23,709 nucleotides of DNA from Kiloniellales bacterium (GTDB taxonomy: Bacteria; Pseudomonadota; Alphaproteobacteria; Kiloniellales; JAKSBE01), in contig JASJAL010000068.1 in NCBI GenBank assembly GCA_030067055.1, positions 1 through 23,709 of the forward strand, given 5' to 3'. Shown piece after piece: positions 1 to 8,094 of the stretch. The position numbers were made by a program, and so were the translations under genes. Every line of letters begins with the position of its first letter. Positions within the stretch are counted from its first letter, which is position 1. Under the pieces are notes generated by a model. The model searched no databases. It saw nothing but the letters and a program-made list of their open reading frames with translations, and was not told the DNA's origin.

Positions 1-1
1 G

Positions 2-223
2 CAAGGCTTGATGTGGCGGACCTTCGATCAGTTCGGCTTCTTGCAGTACTCCTTCATCGAGACCGTCGAGGCCATGCACCCCTTCTATGTCATCCGGGCG
101 CTGGGCGGCGTGCTGTTCCTGATCGGTGCCTTGATCATGGTCTACAACCTGTGGCGCACCGCGCGCGGCGAGGTCCGGCAGGAAGTTCGCGCCGCCGCGC
201 CCGCAGCGCAGCCGGCGGAATGA
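2..223 (+). CDS. ccoN: cbb3-type cytochrome c oxidase subunit I, C-terminal end (partial)
   Basis: Only the last 73 residues of the catalytic subunit are present; the 5' end lies outside the window. The visible part reads [20 protein letters not shown], followed by a final hydrophobic helix (about [20 protein letters not shown]) and a short Ala/Glu-rich cytoplasmic tail. This is the usual end of CcoN, the heme b/heme b3-CuB subunit that reduces oxygen in the inner membrane. The heme and copper histidines are upstream and cannot be checked. Identity rests on the tail sequence plus the ccoO, ccoQ and ccoP genes that follow directly. The stop codon overlaps a GAGGAGG ribosome binding site for ccoO, so the genes are surely one operon. 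The promoter is not in the window. Confidence 0.93.
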   Translation, partial: QGLMWRTFDQFGFLQYSFIETVEAMHPFYVIRALGGVLFLIGALIMVYNLWRTARGEVRQEVRAAAPAAQPAE

Positions 224-233
224 GGAGGGCGTC

Positions 234-956
234 ATGAACTGGCATGGGAAAATCGAACGCAACCTCTTCCTGCTCTTCGTGCTGACGCTGATCACCGTGT
301 CAATCGGCGGAATCGTGGAGATCGTGCCGCTCTATACCATCGAGACCACGATCGAGAAGGTGAAGGGCGTGCGGCCCTACACGCCTCTGGAACTGATCGG
401 GCGCAATATCTACATCCGAGAGGGTTGCTACACTTGTCATTCCCAGCAGATCCGGCCGTTCCGCGACGAGGCAGAGCGCTACGGCCACTACAGCCTGGCG
501 GCGGAGAGCATGTACGACCACCCCTTCCAGTGGGGCTCGAAGCGGACCGGACCCGACCTCGCACGGGTTGGCGGAAAGTACTCCAACGACTGGCACGTGG
601 CCCACATGATCAACCCGCGCCAGGTCGTGCCGGAGTCGATCATGCCGCCCTACGCCTTCCTCCTGGAGAAATCGCTCAGCGTCGACGACATTGCCGAGCA
701 CTTGCGCGCCAATCTCGCGGTCGGCGTGCCCTACAGCGAAGAGATGATAGAGAACGCGCAAGCCGATCTGCGCGCCCAGTCCGACCCGGACGGCGACCAC
801 GAAGAGCTGCTCGGGCGCTACCCCAAGGCCATGGTCGGCGATCTCGACGGGCGGCCGGGCGAGCTGACTGAGATGGACGCGATAGTCGCCTATCTTCAGA
901 TCCTGGGCCGCATGGTCGACTTCGAAGGCCTGACCGCCGAAGACTTGCGGCAGTAG
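234..956 (+). CDS. ccoO: cbb3-type cytochrome c oxidase subunit II, mono-heme
   Basis: This 240-residue protein is the membrane-anchored mono-heme cytochrome c subunit of the cbb3 oxidase; it passes electrons toward CcoN on the periplasmic side. An N-terminal membrane anchor (about residues 10-32) is followed by a conserved stretch around PLYTIETT. One covalent heme site, CYTCH, lies at residues 65-69, and the downstream [19 protein letters not shown] and [18 protein letters not shown] blocks are characteristic of CcoO/FixO. The length is normal for the family. The ATG start has a GAGGAGG site about 7 bases upstream, overlapping the ccoN stop. A pair of methionine-containing segments ([15 protein letters not shown]) probably supplies the distal heme ligand, as in homologues. 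Confidence 0.98.
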   Translation: MNWHGKIERNLFLLFVLTLITVSIGGIVEIVPLYTIETTIEKVKGVRPYTPLELIGRNIYIREGCYTCHSQQIRPFRDEAERYGHYSLAAESMYDHPFQWGSKRTGPDLARVGGKYSNDWHVAHMINPRQVVPESIMPPYAFLLEKSLSVDDIAEHLRANLAVGVPYSEEMIENAQADLRAQSDPDGDHEELLGRYPKAMVGDLDGRPGELTEMDAIVAYLQILGRMVDFEGLTAEDLRQ

Positions 957-966
957 GAGGCGTAGC

Positions 967-1134
967 ATGTACGAAATTCTCAAGGACGCCTATGACGTCC
1001 TGCGCCCCCTCTGGGTGGTCTGGCTGATGCTGATTTTCCTCGGCATCGTCGCCTGGGCCTATTGGCCCAAGCGCAAGTCGGAGATGGACGACCACGCACA
1101 GATCCCATTTCGCGAAGACGACGCGGAGGCCTGA
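967..1134 (+). CDS. ccoQ: cbb3-type cytochrome c oxidase subunit IV (CcoQ/FixQ)
   Basis: This is a 55-residue single-span membrane protein starting MYEILKDAYDVLRPLWVVW. It has one hydrophobic helix (about residues 14-33), then the family-typical AYWPKRK turn and an acidic C-terminal tail (FREDDAEA). CcoQ is a small non-catalytic subunit that stabilises the CcoP-core complex or protects it from oxygen, depending on the organism. Its place between ccoO and ccoP and the WPKRK motif make the assignment firm. The start ATG is preceded by GGAGGCG about 4 bases upstream, just after the ccoO stop. Only three bases separate its stop from the ccoP start, which suggests translational coupling. Confidence 0.95.
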   Translation: MYEILKDAYDVLRPLWVVWLMLIFLGIVAWAYWPKRKSEMDDHAQIPFREDDAEA

Positions 1135-1137
1135 GAC

Positions 1138-2007
1138 ATGCCGACAAAGATCGAGAAAGATGCCGTCTCCGGCCAGGAGACCACGGGTCATGAATGGGAC
1201 GGGATCAAGGAGCTCAACACACCGCTGCCGCGCTGGTGGCTCTATACCTTCTACGCCTGTATCGCCTTCTCGGTGGTCTATGCCATCCTGTACCCGGCAA
1301 TCCCAGGTTTCTCGAGCCACACGGATGGCGTCCTGGGCTATAACTCGCGGACGGATCTGGAAGAGAATCTGGCGAAGGCGCGGGGCCGCCAGGCCGAGTT
1401 CTGGGATGCCATTGCGGCGGCCGAGCTCTCCGAGATTCCCGGCGATCCGGATCGACTGACCTTCGCCCTGACCGGCGGAGCCGCGGCCTTCGCGGACAAC
1501 TGCGCGCCTTGCCACGGGCAAGGCGGCGCCGGACGGCCGGGGGGGTATCCAGTCTTGGCCGATGATGCCTGGATCTGGGGCGGCACCCTGGACGATATCC
1601 ACACCACCTTGCTGCACGGGATCCGCAACGGTGACGAGGACGCTCGGGAATCGGAGATGCCGGCCTACGGTGACATACTGGAGCCAGAGCAGATCGAGGC
1701 CGTGGCAGACTACGTGCTCTCGCTTTCGGGAGCCGAGCATGACTCTGCAGCCGCCGAGGCAGGGCAGGAGATTTTCGCCGAGAACTGTGCGGCCTGCCAC
1801 GGCGAGAACGGCGAAGGCCTGCGAGAGCTCGGCGGGCCACGGCTCAACGACCAGGTCTGGCTCTACGGCGGCAGCCGCGATGAAGTCATCAGCCAGATCC
1901 GCCAACCGAAACTCGGCGTCATGCCGGGCTGGAAGGAGCGGCTGGACCCCTCCACCATCAAGATGTTGACGGTCTACGTCCACTCGCTGGGCGGCGGCGA
2001 GGAGTAG
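1138..2007 (+). CDS. ccoP: cbb3-type cytochrome c oxidase subunit III, di-heme
   Basis: This 289-residue di-heme cytochrome c accepts electrons from soluble cytochromes and feeds CcoO. The N-terminal cytoplasmic part has the conserved HEWDGIKELNTPLPRWWLYT segment and leads into one membrane span (about residues 37-58). Two periplasmic cytochrome c domains follow, with heme-binding motifs CAPCH at residues 122-126 and CAACH at 217-221, each followed by a G-rich loop. Candidate methionine ligands lie in ESEMPAYGD and GVMPGWKERL. Length and order are those of typical FixP/CcoP. It follows ccoQ by three bases and precedes ccoG by 25 bases, in the same transcription unit. Confidence 0.98.
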   Translation: MPTKIEKDAVSGQETTGHEWDGIKELNTPLPRWWLYTFYACIAFSVVYAILYPAIPGFSSHTDGVLGYNSRTDLEENLAKARGRQAEFWDAIAAAELSEIPGDPDRLTFALTGGAAAFADNCAPCHGQGGAGRPGGYPVLADDAWIWGGTLDDIHTTLLHGIRNGDEDARESEMPAYGDILEPEQIEAVADYVLSLSGAEHDSAAAEAGQEIFAENCAACHGENGEGLRELGGPRLNDQVWLYGGSRDEVISQIRQPKLGVMPGWKERLDPSTIKMLTVYVHSLGGGEE

Positions 2008-2032
2008 CCAGGACACGCCTGCGGAGCAGGAC

Positions 2033-3523
2033 ATGGACGACTTGGTCGCAGTCGAGGATGCGCTATCGACCCGGGCCCAAAAGGAACGGGCCCGGGAGGC
2101 TGTGCAGACCGGTCAATCGTTGTATGCGAGCAGGGTAAAGGTCCACCCGAAGAAGATCAGCGGCACTTTCCGGCGGCTGAAATGGACGGTCCTGATCGTC
2201 CTGCTTGCGATCTACTATGTCGTGCCCTGGATCCGCTGGGACCGCGGGCCCGACGCGCCCGATCAAGCGGTGCTCGCGGATATCGTCAACGGCCGTCTGT
2301 ACTTCTTCTTTATCGAGATCTGGCCGCAAGAGGTCTACTACCTGACGGGCCTGCTGATCCTCGGCGCCATCGGACTGTTCCTCGCGACCAGCCTCGCCGG
2401 TCGCGTCTGGTGCGGCTACAGCTGCCCGCAAACCGTCTGGACCGACCTCTTCATGTGGGTCGAGCGCCTGATCGAGGGCGATCGCAACGCCCGCGTCAGA
2501 CTTGACAAGGCGCCGATGAGCGCCGCCAAGTTCGGCAAGCGGAGCCTCAAGCATGGCATCTGGCTGCTCATCGCCGCGGCAACCGGCGGTGCCTGGATCA
2601 TGTATTTCAACGACGCACCGACCGTCGTCCGGGATATCTTCACCGGCGAGGCCTCGCTGGGAGTCTACTTTTTCGTCGGGCTATTCACCGCGACGACCTA
2701 TGTGCTGGCCGGCTTGGCTCGCGAGCAGGTCTGCACCTACATGTGTCCCTGGCCGCGCTTCCAGGCCGCGATGTTCGACGAGGACACCCTCATCGTCACC
2801 TACGAGAAGTGGCGCGGCGAGCCGCGGGGCCGGCACAAGAAGGGCCAGGACTTCGCGGAGCGGGGCGACTGCGTCGACTGCAACCTCTGCGTCGCGGTCT
2901 GCCCGACCGGCATCGACATCCGTGACGGCCAGCAGCTGGAGTGCATCAGCTGCGCGCTCTGCATCGACGCCTGCAACAGCGTGATGGCCAAGGTCGGCCG
3001 GCCTTTGAACCTGATCACCTACGATACCGAGCGCAACCAGGAAGCCCGGGCCGCGGCCGCGCCGACTCCGAAATGGCGCTTGGTCCGGCCCCGGACCGTG
3101 CTCTACAGCCTGCTGCTTCTGGTCGTGGCCGGCATCATGCTGTGGAGCCTGGCCTTCAGGGCCACCCTCGACATCAACGTCCTTCACGACCGCAACCCGC
3201 TCTTCGTGAACTTGTCGGACGGCAGCATACGCAACGGCTATACCATCAAGATCCTGAACAAGACCCGTGACGGCCGCACCTACCTCCTCGGCGTCGAGGG
3301 TCTGGACGCTCCGAAGCTGACCGTGGTCGGTCAGGAGGGCGAGGGTGCAGGCAGCGCGGTTCTGGAAGCGGAACCGGACAGCGTCGCCAGCTATCGGATC
3401 TACCTTCGGCTGCCGCGCGATGCGGTCCTGGAAGAGGCGCTGTACTTCACCTTCACCTTGACCGATCCGGACAGCGGCGAGGTCGCCCGCAACGACACCG
3501 TGTTCCGAGGACCGAAACCGTGA
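2033..3523 (+). CDS. ccoG: cbb3 oxidase accessory protein CcoG/FixG (RdxA), [4Fe-4S] membrane protein
   Basis: This 496-residue polyferredoxin-like membrane protein is needed for cbb3 biogenesis. Family members have been linked to Cu(II) reduction so that Cu(I) can be delivered to CcoN. The sequence shows several membrane spans (around residues 47-67, 100-122, 175-195, 210-230 and 355-375), with a CGYSCPQTVWTD segment and a CTYMCPWPRFQ segment. Two ferredoxin-type clusters follow: C280-x2-C283-x2-C286-x3-C290-P, and C304-x2-C307-x2-C310-x3-C314. The C-terminal 110 residues form the Ig-like FixG C-terminal domain. The ATG start has a GGAGCAGG ribosome site. Its last codons overlap the ccoH start by four bases (GTGA). 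Confidence 0.97.
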   Translation: MDDLVAVEDALSTRAQKERAREAVQTGQSLYASRVKVHPKKISGTFRRLKWTVLIVLLAIYYVVPWIRWDRGPDAPDQAVLADIVNGRLYFFFIEIWPQEVYYLTGLLILGAIGLFLATSLAGRVWCGYSCPQTVWTDLFMWVERLIEGDRNARVRLDKAPMSAAKFGKRSLKHGIWLLIAAATGGAWIMYFNDAPTVVRDIFTGEASLGVYFFVGLFTATTYVLAGLAREQVCTYMCPWPRFQAAMFDEDTLIVTYEKWRGEPRGRHKKGQDFAERGDCVDCNLCVAVCPTGIDIRDGQQLECISCALCIDACNSVMAKVGRPLNLITYDTERNQEARAAAAPTPKWRLVRPRTVLYSLLLLVVAGIMLWSLAFRATLDINVLHDRNPLFVNLSDGSIRNGYTIKILNKTRDGRTYLLGVEGLDAPKLTVVGQEGEGAGSAVLEAEPDSVASYRIYLRLPRDAVLEEALYFTFTLTDPDSGEVARNDTVFRGPKP

Positions 3524-4014
3524 CCGCGCCGAAGACATCGGCAGTGGCACGCTCGAAGATCCCCTGGCTCTTCGTGGGCTTCTTCCTGGCGGTTTTCGCC
3601 GCCAACGGCGCCATGATCGCGGTCGCGCTGTCTACCTGGACCGGCCTGGAGACGGACACCGCCTACGAAGACGGGCTGGCCTACAACGACCGCTTGTCCG
3701 AACGCGAAGCGCAGAAGGCCTTGGGCTGGCAGGTTGCACTGGCGCTGGAGCCGGCAAGCGACGGCGCGGCGGAGCTTCGGGTACGGCTGCGCGGTCCCAG
3801 CGGAGAGGCCCTCTACGCCGACGAGGTTCGAGCCAGCTTCAAACGCCCGACCCAGGAAGGCCACGACTTCGAGGTGTCCCTGGAAGACCGGGGCGCGGGC
3901 CTCTACGGCCGCGAAGTCGTCCTGCCGCTGCCCGGCCAGTGGGACATCGAGCTCAACGTCACCAAGGGCGACGACCGGCACAGCAGCCGGCGCCGCGTGA
4001 TGCTGAAACCATGA
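3520..4014 (+). CDS. ccoH: cbb3 oxidase assembly protein CcoH/FixH
   Basis: This 164-residue protein has one N-terminal membrane anchor (about residues 11-36: PWLFVGFFLAVFAANGAMIA) and a periplasmic beta-rich FixH domain. The domain includes the typical AYEDGLAYND segment soon after the anchor and a closing GQWDIELNVTKGD strand pair. CcoH interacts with the oxidase complex during assembly and is usually encoded between ccoG and ccoI, as here. The start is a GTG whose last two bases form part of the ccoG stop (GTGA overlap at 3520-3523). The stop overlaps the ccoI start as ATGA. There is therefore no independent leader, and translation is probably coupled along ccoGHI. Confidence 0.94.
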   Translation: MTAPKTSAVARSKIPWLFVGFFLAVFAANGAMIAVALSTWTGLETDTAYEDGLAYNDRLSEREAQKALGWQVALALEPASDGAAELRVRLRGPSGEALYADEVRASFKRPTQEGHDFEVSLEDRGAGLYGREVVLPLPGQWDIELNVTKGDDRHSSRRRVMLKP

Positions 4015-6236
4015 CCGCGCTGGAAGTCGAACCGCAGCCCACCGCACCGCTCGCGCCGGAAATTGCGCCGCTGGACTGCACGCGCCATGCGAAGCTGGAC
4101 GACGACGGTCTGACCCGCCTGCACCTGCTGGTCGACGGCATCCACTGCGGCGGCTGCATCCGCAAGATCGAGACTGCCCTGCAGCGCCAGCCTGGAGTCC
4201 GCGAGGCGCGCGTCAACATGTCGACCGGCCGGCTGGTGGTCGCCTGGGCGGGATCGGCAGGGCGTGCCACGGATCTGGCCGGGACCGTGGAGGCTTTGGG
4301 CTTCAGGGTCACGCCCTTCGATCCGGTTCAGAAACGGGCCGGCGAGGACCGGAGCGAGAAGGAGCTGCTGATCGCCCTGGCGGTTGCGGGGTTCGCGGCC
4401 GGCAACGTCATGCTGCTCTCTGTCGCAATCTGGGCCGGGCACTTCCAAGACATGGGTCCGGCGACCCGCGACCTGCTGCATTGGTTCTCCGCTTTGGTCG
4501 CTCTGCCGGCGATCCTCTATGCAGGCCGGCCCTTCTATCGATCCGCCCTGGCGGCTTTGCGCGGCGGCGGCCTGAACATGGACGTGCCGATCTCGCTGGC
4601 GGTGCTCCTGGCTGCGGCCATGAGCCTCTTCGAGACGATCACCGGCGGCGCCCACGCCTATTTCGATTCCGCAGTGACCTTGCTGTTCTTCTTGCTGATC
4701 GGCCGTTACCTGGACCGGCGCGCCCGCGGCCGGGCCCGTTCGGCCGCCGAGCGACTGCTGGCCATGCGCGGCGGGGCGGTGACCCTGCTGCTGCCGGACG
4801 GCGGCCGCAAGTCCGTGCCGGTCGAGGCCGTGGAATGCGGCCAGCGGGTGCTGGTCGCCGCCGGCGAGCGCATTGCCGTGGACGCCAAGGTGCTGGATGG
4901 CCGCTCCGAAATCGATTCGAGCTTGATCACCGGCGAGAGCCTGCCCAGGCCGGTCCAACTCGGTGAGACCGTGTTCGCCGGCACCCTCAACCTCGCCGCA
5001 CCGCTGACCCTCGAGGTCACTGCGGTCGGCGAGGGCACGATCCTGGCCGAGATCGTGCGCCTGATGGAACTGGCCGAGCAGCGTCGGGCCCGCTACGTCG
5101 TGCTCGCCGACCGGGTGGCGCGGCTCTACGCGCCGGTGGTCCACTTGCTGGCCCTGGTCGCCTTCATCGGCTGGCTGGTAATCGGCGGATTGGCCTGGCA
5201 GCCGGCCCTGATGATCGCCATCGCGGTGCTGATCGTCACCTGCCCCTGCGCGCTGGGCCTGGCCGTGCCGGCGGTCCAGGTCATTGCCAGCGGCCGCCTC
5301 CTGCGCCGCGGCATCCTGCTGAAGTCAGCCTCGGCGCTGGAGCGCATGGCCAGGGCCGACACCATCGTCTTCGACAAGACCGGGACCCTGACCCTGGGCC
5401 GGCCGAGCCTGATTCCCGAGGGCCAGCCGGACGAAGCGTTGCGCCTGGCTGCCGGGCTGGCCGCGGCCAGCCGCCATCCGCTGGCCCAGGCCGTCGCCCG
5501 GGCCGCGCCGAAAGCCGAGGCCCGAACCGGCGTCCAGGAAATCCCGGGCTGCGGATTGCTTCTGGAGACCCCGGAGGGCGACATCCGTCTGGGCAGCCAG
5601 CGCTGGTGCGGCGTCGAGACCGAGGAATCGGACACGACCAGCGGTCCCGAACTCTGGCTTTCTCGGCCGGGCAAAGAACCGCTTCGCTTCGGCTTCACCG
5701 ATCCGCCGCGCGCGGACGCGGCGGAGGTCATCCGGCAGCTCAAAGCCCAGGGCTACCGTGTCGAGCTGCTTTCCGGCGACCGTGAAGAGACAGTCGCGGC
5801 GGTCGCCGGCGCACTGGGCATCGAGACCTGGCGCGCCGCCTCTACGCCGGCAGAGAAATGCCGGCGCCTCGAGGAGTTGGAAGCCGAAGGCCGCCGGACC
5901 CTTATGGTCGGCGACGGCCTTAACGATGCGCCGGCCTTGGCGGCGGCCCTGGTATCGGTCTCGCCGTCCAGCGCCGTCGACATCAGTCAGACCACAGCCG
6001 ACGCGGTCTTCCAGGGCGAAGCCCTGGCGCCCGTCCTGGAGCTGCTTCGAGTCGCCCGCCGCGCCGAGACCCTGGTGAAGCAGAACTTCGGGCTTGCCTT
6101 CGCCTACAACGCCATCGCTGTGCCCCTAGCGATCCTGGGCCTGGTGACGCCGCTGATCGCGGCCATCTGCATGTCGGCCTCTTCGCTGCTGGTCACCGGC
6201 AACGCGCTGCGGCTCGTCCGTGGAGGTCGCGGATGA
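4011..6236 (+). CDS. ccoI: P1B-type copper-transporting ATPase for cbb3 assembly (CcoI/FixI)
   Basis: This 741-residue heavy-metal P-type ATPase delivers copper for the CuB site of CcoN. It has an N-terminal metal-binding (HMA) domain with C46-G-G-C49. The membrane part carries the transport motif C411-P-C413, and ITGESLP forms the actuator loop. The phosphorylation motif is D455-KTGTLTLG, followed by an SRHPLA nucleotide-binding motif and the hinge G634-DGLND639. All P-type catalytic motifs are intact. I chose the ATG at 4011 because it overlaps the ccoH stop (ATGA); a frame extension back to 3939 would only add 24 Arg/Gln-rich residues inside ccoH. Its stop overlaps the ccoS start, again as ATGA. 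Confidence 0.96.
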   Translation: MTALEVEPQPTAPLAPEIAPLDCTRHAKLDDDGLTRLHLLVDGIHCGGCIRKIETALQRQPGVREARVNMSTGRLVVAWAGSAGRATDLAGTVEALGFRVTPFDPVQKRAGEDRSEKELLIALAVAGFAAGNVMLLSVAIWAGHFQDMGPATRDLLHWFSALVALPAILYAGRPFYRSALAALRGGGLNMDVPISLAVLLAAAMSLFETITGGAHAYFDSAVTLLFFLLIGRYLDRRARGRARSAAERLLAMRGGAVTLLLPDGGRKSVPVEAVECGQRVLVAAGERIAVDAKVLDGRSEIDSSLITGESLPRPVQLGETVFAGTLNLAAPLTLEVTAVGEGTILAEIVRLMELAEQRRARYVVLADRVARLYAPVVHLLALVAFIGWLVIGGLAWQPALMIAIAVLIVTCPCALGLAVPAVQVIASGRLLRRGILLKSASALERMARADTIVFDKTGTLTLGRPSLIPEGQPDEALRLAAGLAAASRHPLAQAVARAAPKAEARTGVQEIPGCGLLLETPEGDIRLGSQRWCGVETEESDTTSGPELWLSRPGKEPLRFGFTDPPRADAAEVIRQLKAQGYRVELLSGDREETVAAVAGALGIETWRAASTPAEKCRRLEELEAEGRRTLMVGDGLNDAPALAAALVSVSPSSAVDISQTTADAVFQGEALAPVLELLRVARRAETLVKQNFGLAFAYNAIAVPLAILGLVTPLIAAICMSASSLLVTGNALRLVRGGRG

Positions 6237-6409
6237 GCGGCCTGCTCTACTTGATCCCAATCGCGCTTTTCCTGGGCCTGCTCGGCCTCGCAGCCTTCCT
6301 CTGGGCGCTGAAGACGGGCCAGTTCGAGGACTTGGACGGCGCAGCCCACCGAATTCTCTTCGACGACGACGAGGATGACCGCAACCGCCCAGAGCAACCA
6401 GGGACCTGA
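6233..6409 (+). CDS. ccoS: cbb3 oxidase maturation protein CcoS
   Basis: This is a 58-residue protein, MSGLLYLIPIALFLGLLGLA and onward, with one hydrophobic helix and the conserved FLWALKTGQFEDLDGAAHRIL stretch that defines the CcoS/FixS family. Members are required to insert the redox cofactors (heme and CuB) into CcoN. The tail is strongly acidic (FDDDEDD). The ATG overlaps the ccoI stop by four bases, and the gene closes the ccoGHIS group. The last 35 bases overlap, in another frame, the start of the following kinase-like/ATPase gene. Confidence 0.96.
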   Translation: MSGLLYLIPIALFLGLLGLAAFLWALKTGQFEDLDGAAHRILFDDDEDDRNRPEQPGT

Positions 6410-8000
6410 GGCCAGCGCACACGTGGTCGCCGACCAGAGCGCTGTGGCCGCCTTCCTGGGCGACCCGGCGAGCTATGGACCCGGAATCGAGTCCGTCGAG
6501 CGCTTCGATACCCACGGCGCCATGGTCTTCCTGGCCGGAGAGCGGGCCTACAAGGTCAAGCGGGCGGTTGCCTTCCCCTATATGGACTTCTCCACTCTGG
6601 CCCGGCGGCGGTCCGCCTGCGAGAAAGAGGTCGCGCTGAATCGGCGCAGCGCACCGGACCTCTACTTGGGCACCGAAGCGATCACTCGCGACCCAAGCGG
6701 CGGTCTGTGTTTCGGCGGCAGCGGCGAGGTCGTCGAATGGGTCGTGGTGATGCGGCGCTTCGACCAGGACGGTCTCTTCGATCGTCTCGCCGCCGACGGC
6801 GGTCTGACGCCGGACCTGATGCTGAGACTGACCGATGCGATTCTGCGCTTCCACGACGAAGCCGAGCGGCTGGATCGCGAGCAAGCTCTAGGCGGCGGGG
6901 CAAGCGGCCAGCGCGAGGTCGCCGACGAGAGTCTTGCCGAGCTCGCCGAGCGACCGGATCTCTTTCCCGCGCCGGAGGTCGAAGCCCTGGCGGCGCAGTT
7001 CCGATCCTGGCTCGAGGGCAATGCCGGGCTGCTCGACAAGAGGCTGGCCGAGGGCCGGGTACGGCGCTGTCACGGAGATCTGCACCTGCGCAACATCTGC
7101 CTGATCGAGGACCGGCCAACTCTCTTCGACTGCATCGAGTTCAACGACGCCTTTGCCGCCATCGATGTGCTCTACGACCTGGCCTTTCTCTTGATGGACC
7201 TGGAGCATCGCGGGCTGAGGCCGCTCGCCAACCTGGTGCTCAACCGCTACCTGCGAGGCGGCGGGGCGATCGACGGGCTGGCGACCCTGCCCGGCTTCTT
7301 CGCCAACCGCGCCCTGGTGCGCGCCAAGGTCTCGGCCAGTGCAGAAGCCAGTCAGAGCGACGCGGCCGCCCGCCTGCGACTGGAGACCGAGGCTCGGCAG
7401 TACTTCGATGCGGCTCGCCGCTACCTGACGCCGCCCGCAGCCCGGCTGGTTGCAGTCGGCGGCCTCTCCGGCACCGGCAAGACGACCCTGGCCCGGCACC
7501 TTGCGCCATGGCTTGGGGCCGCGCCGGGCGCATTGCACCTGCGTAGCGACGTCATCCGCAAGGAGCTTTGGGGCTTCGACGACTTGTCGACCTTGCCACC
7601 CGAGGCCTACGGCGCCGATTTCGGCGAGCGTGTCTACGGCCAGATCTGCGAGCGCGCCCGCCAGGCCCTGGCAGCCGGTCATTCGGTGATCGCCGATGCC
7701 GTCTACGCCAAGCCGGCGGAACGCGATGCCATCTCGGCCGTGGCCCGCGACCTGGGTTTACGCTTCGACGGCATCTGGCTGCAAGCCGCGCCCGCGACCC
7801 TGAGGGATCGAGTCACGGCCCGCCGCGACGACGCCTCCGACGCCGACGCCGAGGTAGTCGCGCGCCAGCTCTCGTACGACACCGGAAAGATCGTCTGGCG
7901 GCGCCTAGAGGCTGGCGGCCCGCCCGACGACATCGTCAACTGTGCCGCAGAGGCGCTCGAAATCGCTCGGGGTGATCCAAAATCGGAGGGGCAGCCGTGA
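6375..8000 (+). CDS. Fused aminoglycoside-phosphotransferase-like and P-loop ATPase (zeta-toxin/kinase-like) protein
   Basis: This 541-residue two-domain protein belongs to a widespread but poorly characterised family usually annotated bifunctional APH/ATP-binding protein. The N-terminal half (about residues 20-340) resembles aminoglycoside/choline kinases: a YKVKRAV lysine segment, CHGDLHLRN as the catalytic loop (about residues 231-239), and FDCIEFND as the metal-binding segment. The C-terminal part begins with a Walker A motif, GLSGTGKTT (about residues 363-371), and continues like a small-molecule kinase of the AAA_33 type. The substrate is unknown and antibiotic resistance is not implied. 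The ATG sits inside ccoS with a 35-base overlap, so it may be co-transcribed with the oxidase assembly genes. Confidence 0.88.
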   Translation: MTATAQSNQGPEASAHVVADQSAVAAFLGDPASYGPGIESVERFDTHGAMVFLAGERAYKVKRAVAFPYMDFSTLARRRSACEKEVALNRRSAPDLYLGTEAITRDPSGGLCFGGSGEVVEWVVVMRRFDQDGLFDRLAADGGLTPDLMLRLTDAILRFHDEAERLDREQALGGGASGQREVADESLAELAERPDLFPAPEVEALAAQFRSWLEGNAGLLDKRLAEGRVRRCHGDLHLRNICLIEDRPTLFDCIEFNDAFAAIDVLYDLAFLLMDLEHRGLRPLANLVLNRYLRGGGAIDGLATLPGFFANRALVRAKVSASAEASQSDAAARLRLETEARQYFDAARRYLTPPAARLVAVGGLSGTGKTTLARHLAPWLGAAPGALHLRSDVIRKELWGFDDLSTLPPEAYGADFGERVYGQICERARQALAAGHSVIADAVYAKPAERDAISAVARDLGLRFDGIWLQAAPATLRDRVTARRDDASDADAEVVARQLSYDTGKIVWRRLEAGGPPDDIVNCAAEALEIARGDPKSEGQP

Positions 8001-8094
8001 GCAATCGGTCAAGTCGTATCGGATCCGACCAGTTCGATTCACGACGCGAGGGTCAAAGCCCTCACTTGATCGGTCGGCAGTTGGGAGGAGAGGC

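Noticed and set aside
676..2034. A 452-codon open frame on the minus strand across ccoO, ccoQ and ccoP
   Set aside because: It is antisense to three clear cytochrome oxidase genes and has no recognisable domain; long antisense frames are common in GC-rich DNA.
3939..4010. Upstream extension of ccoI
   Set aside because: Adds 24 Arg/Gln-rich residues inside ccoH; the ATG at 4011 gives the usual ATGA overlap and a normal N-terminus.
6375..8000. Aminoglycoside resistance gene
   Set aside because: The APH-like domain belongs to a fused housekeeping-type family with a P-loop partner domain; nothing indicates antibiotic modification.
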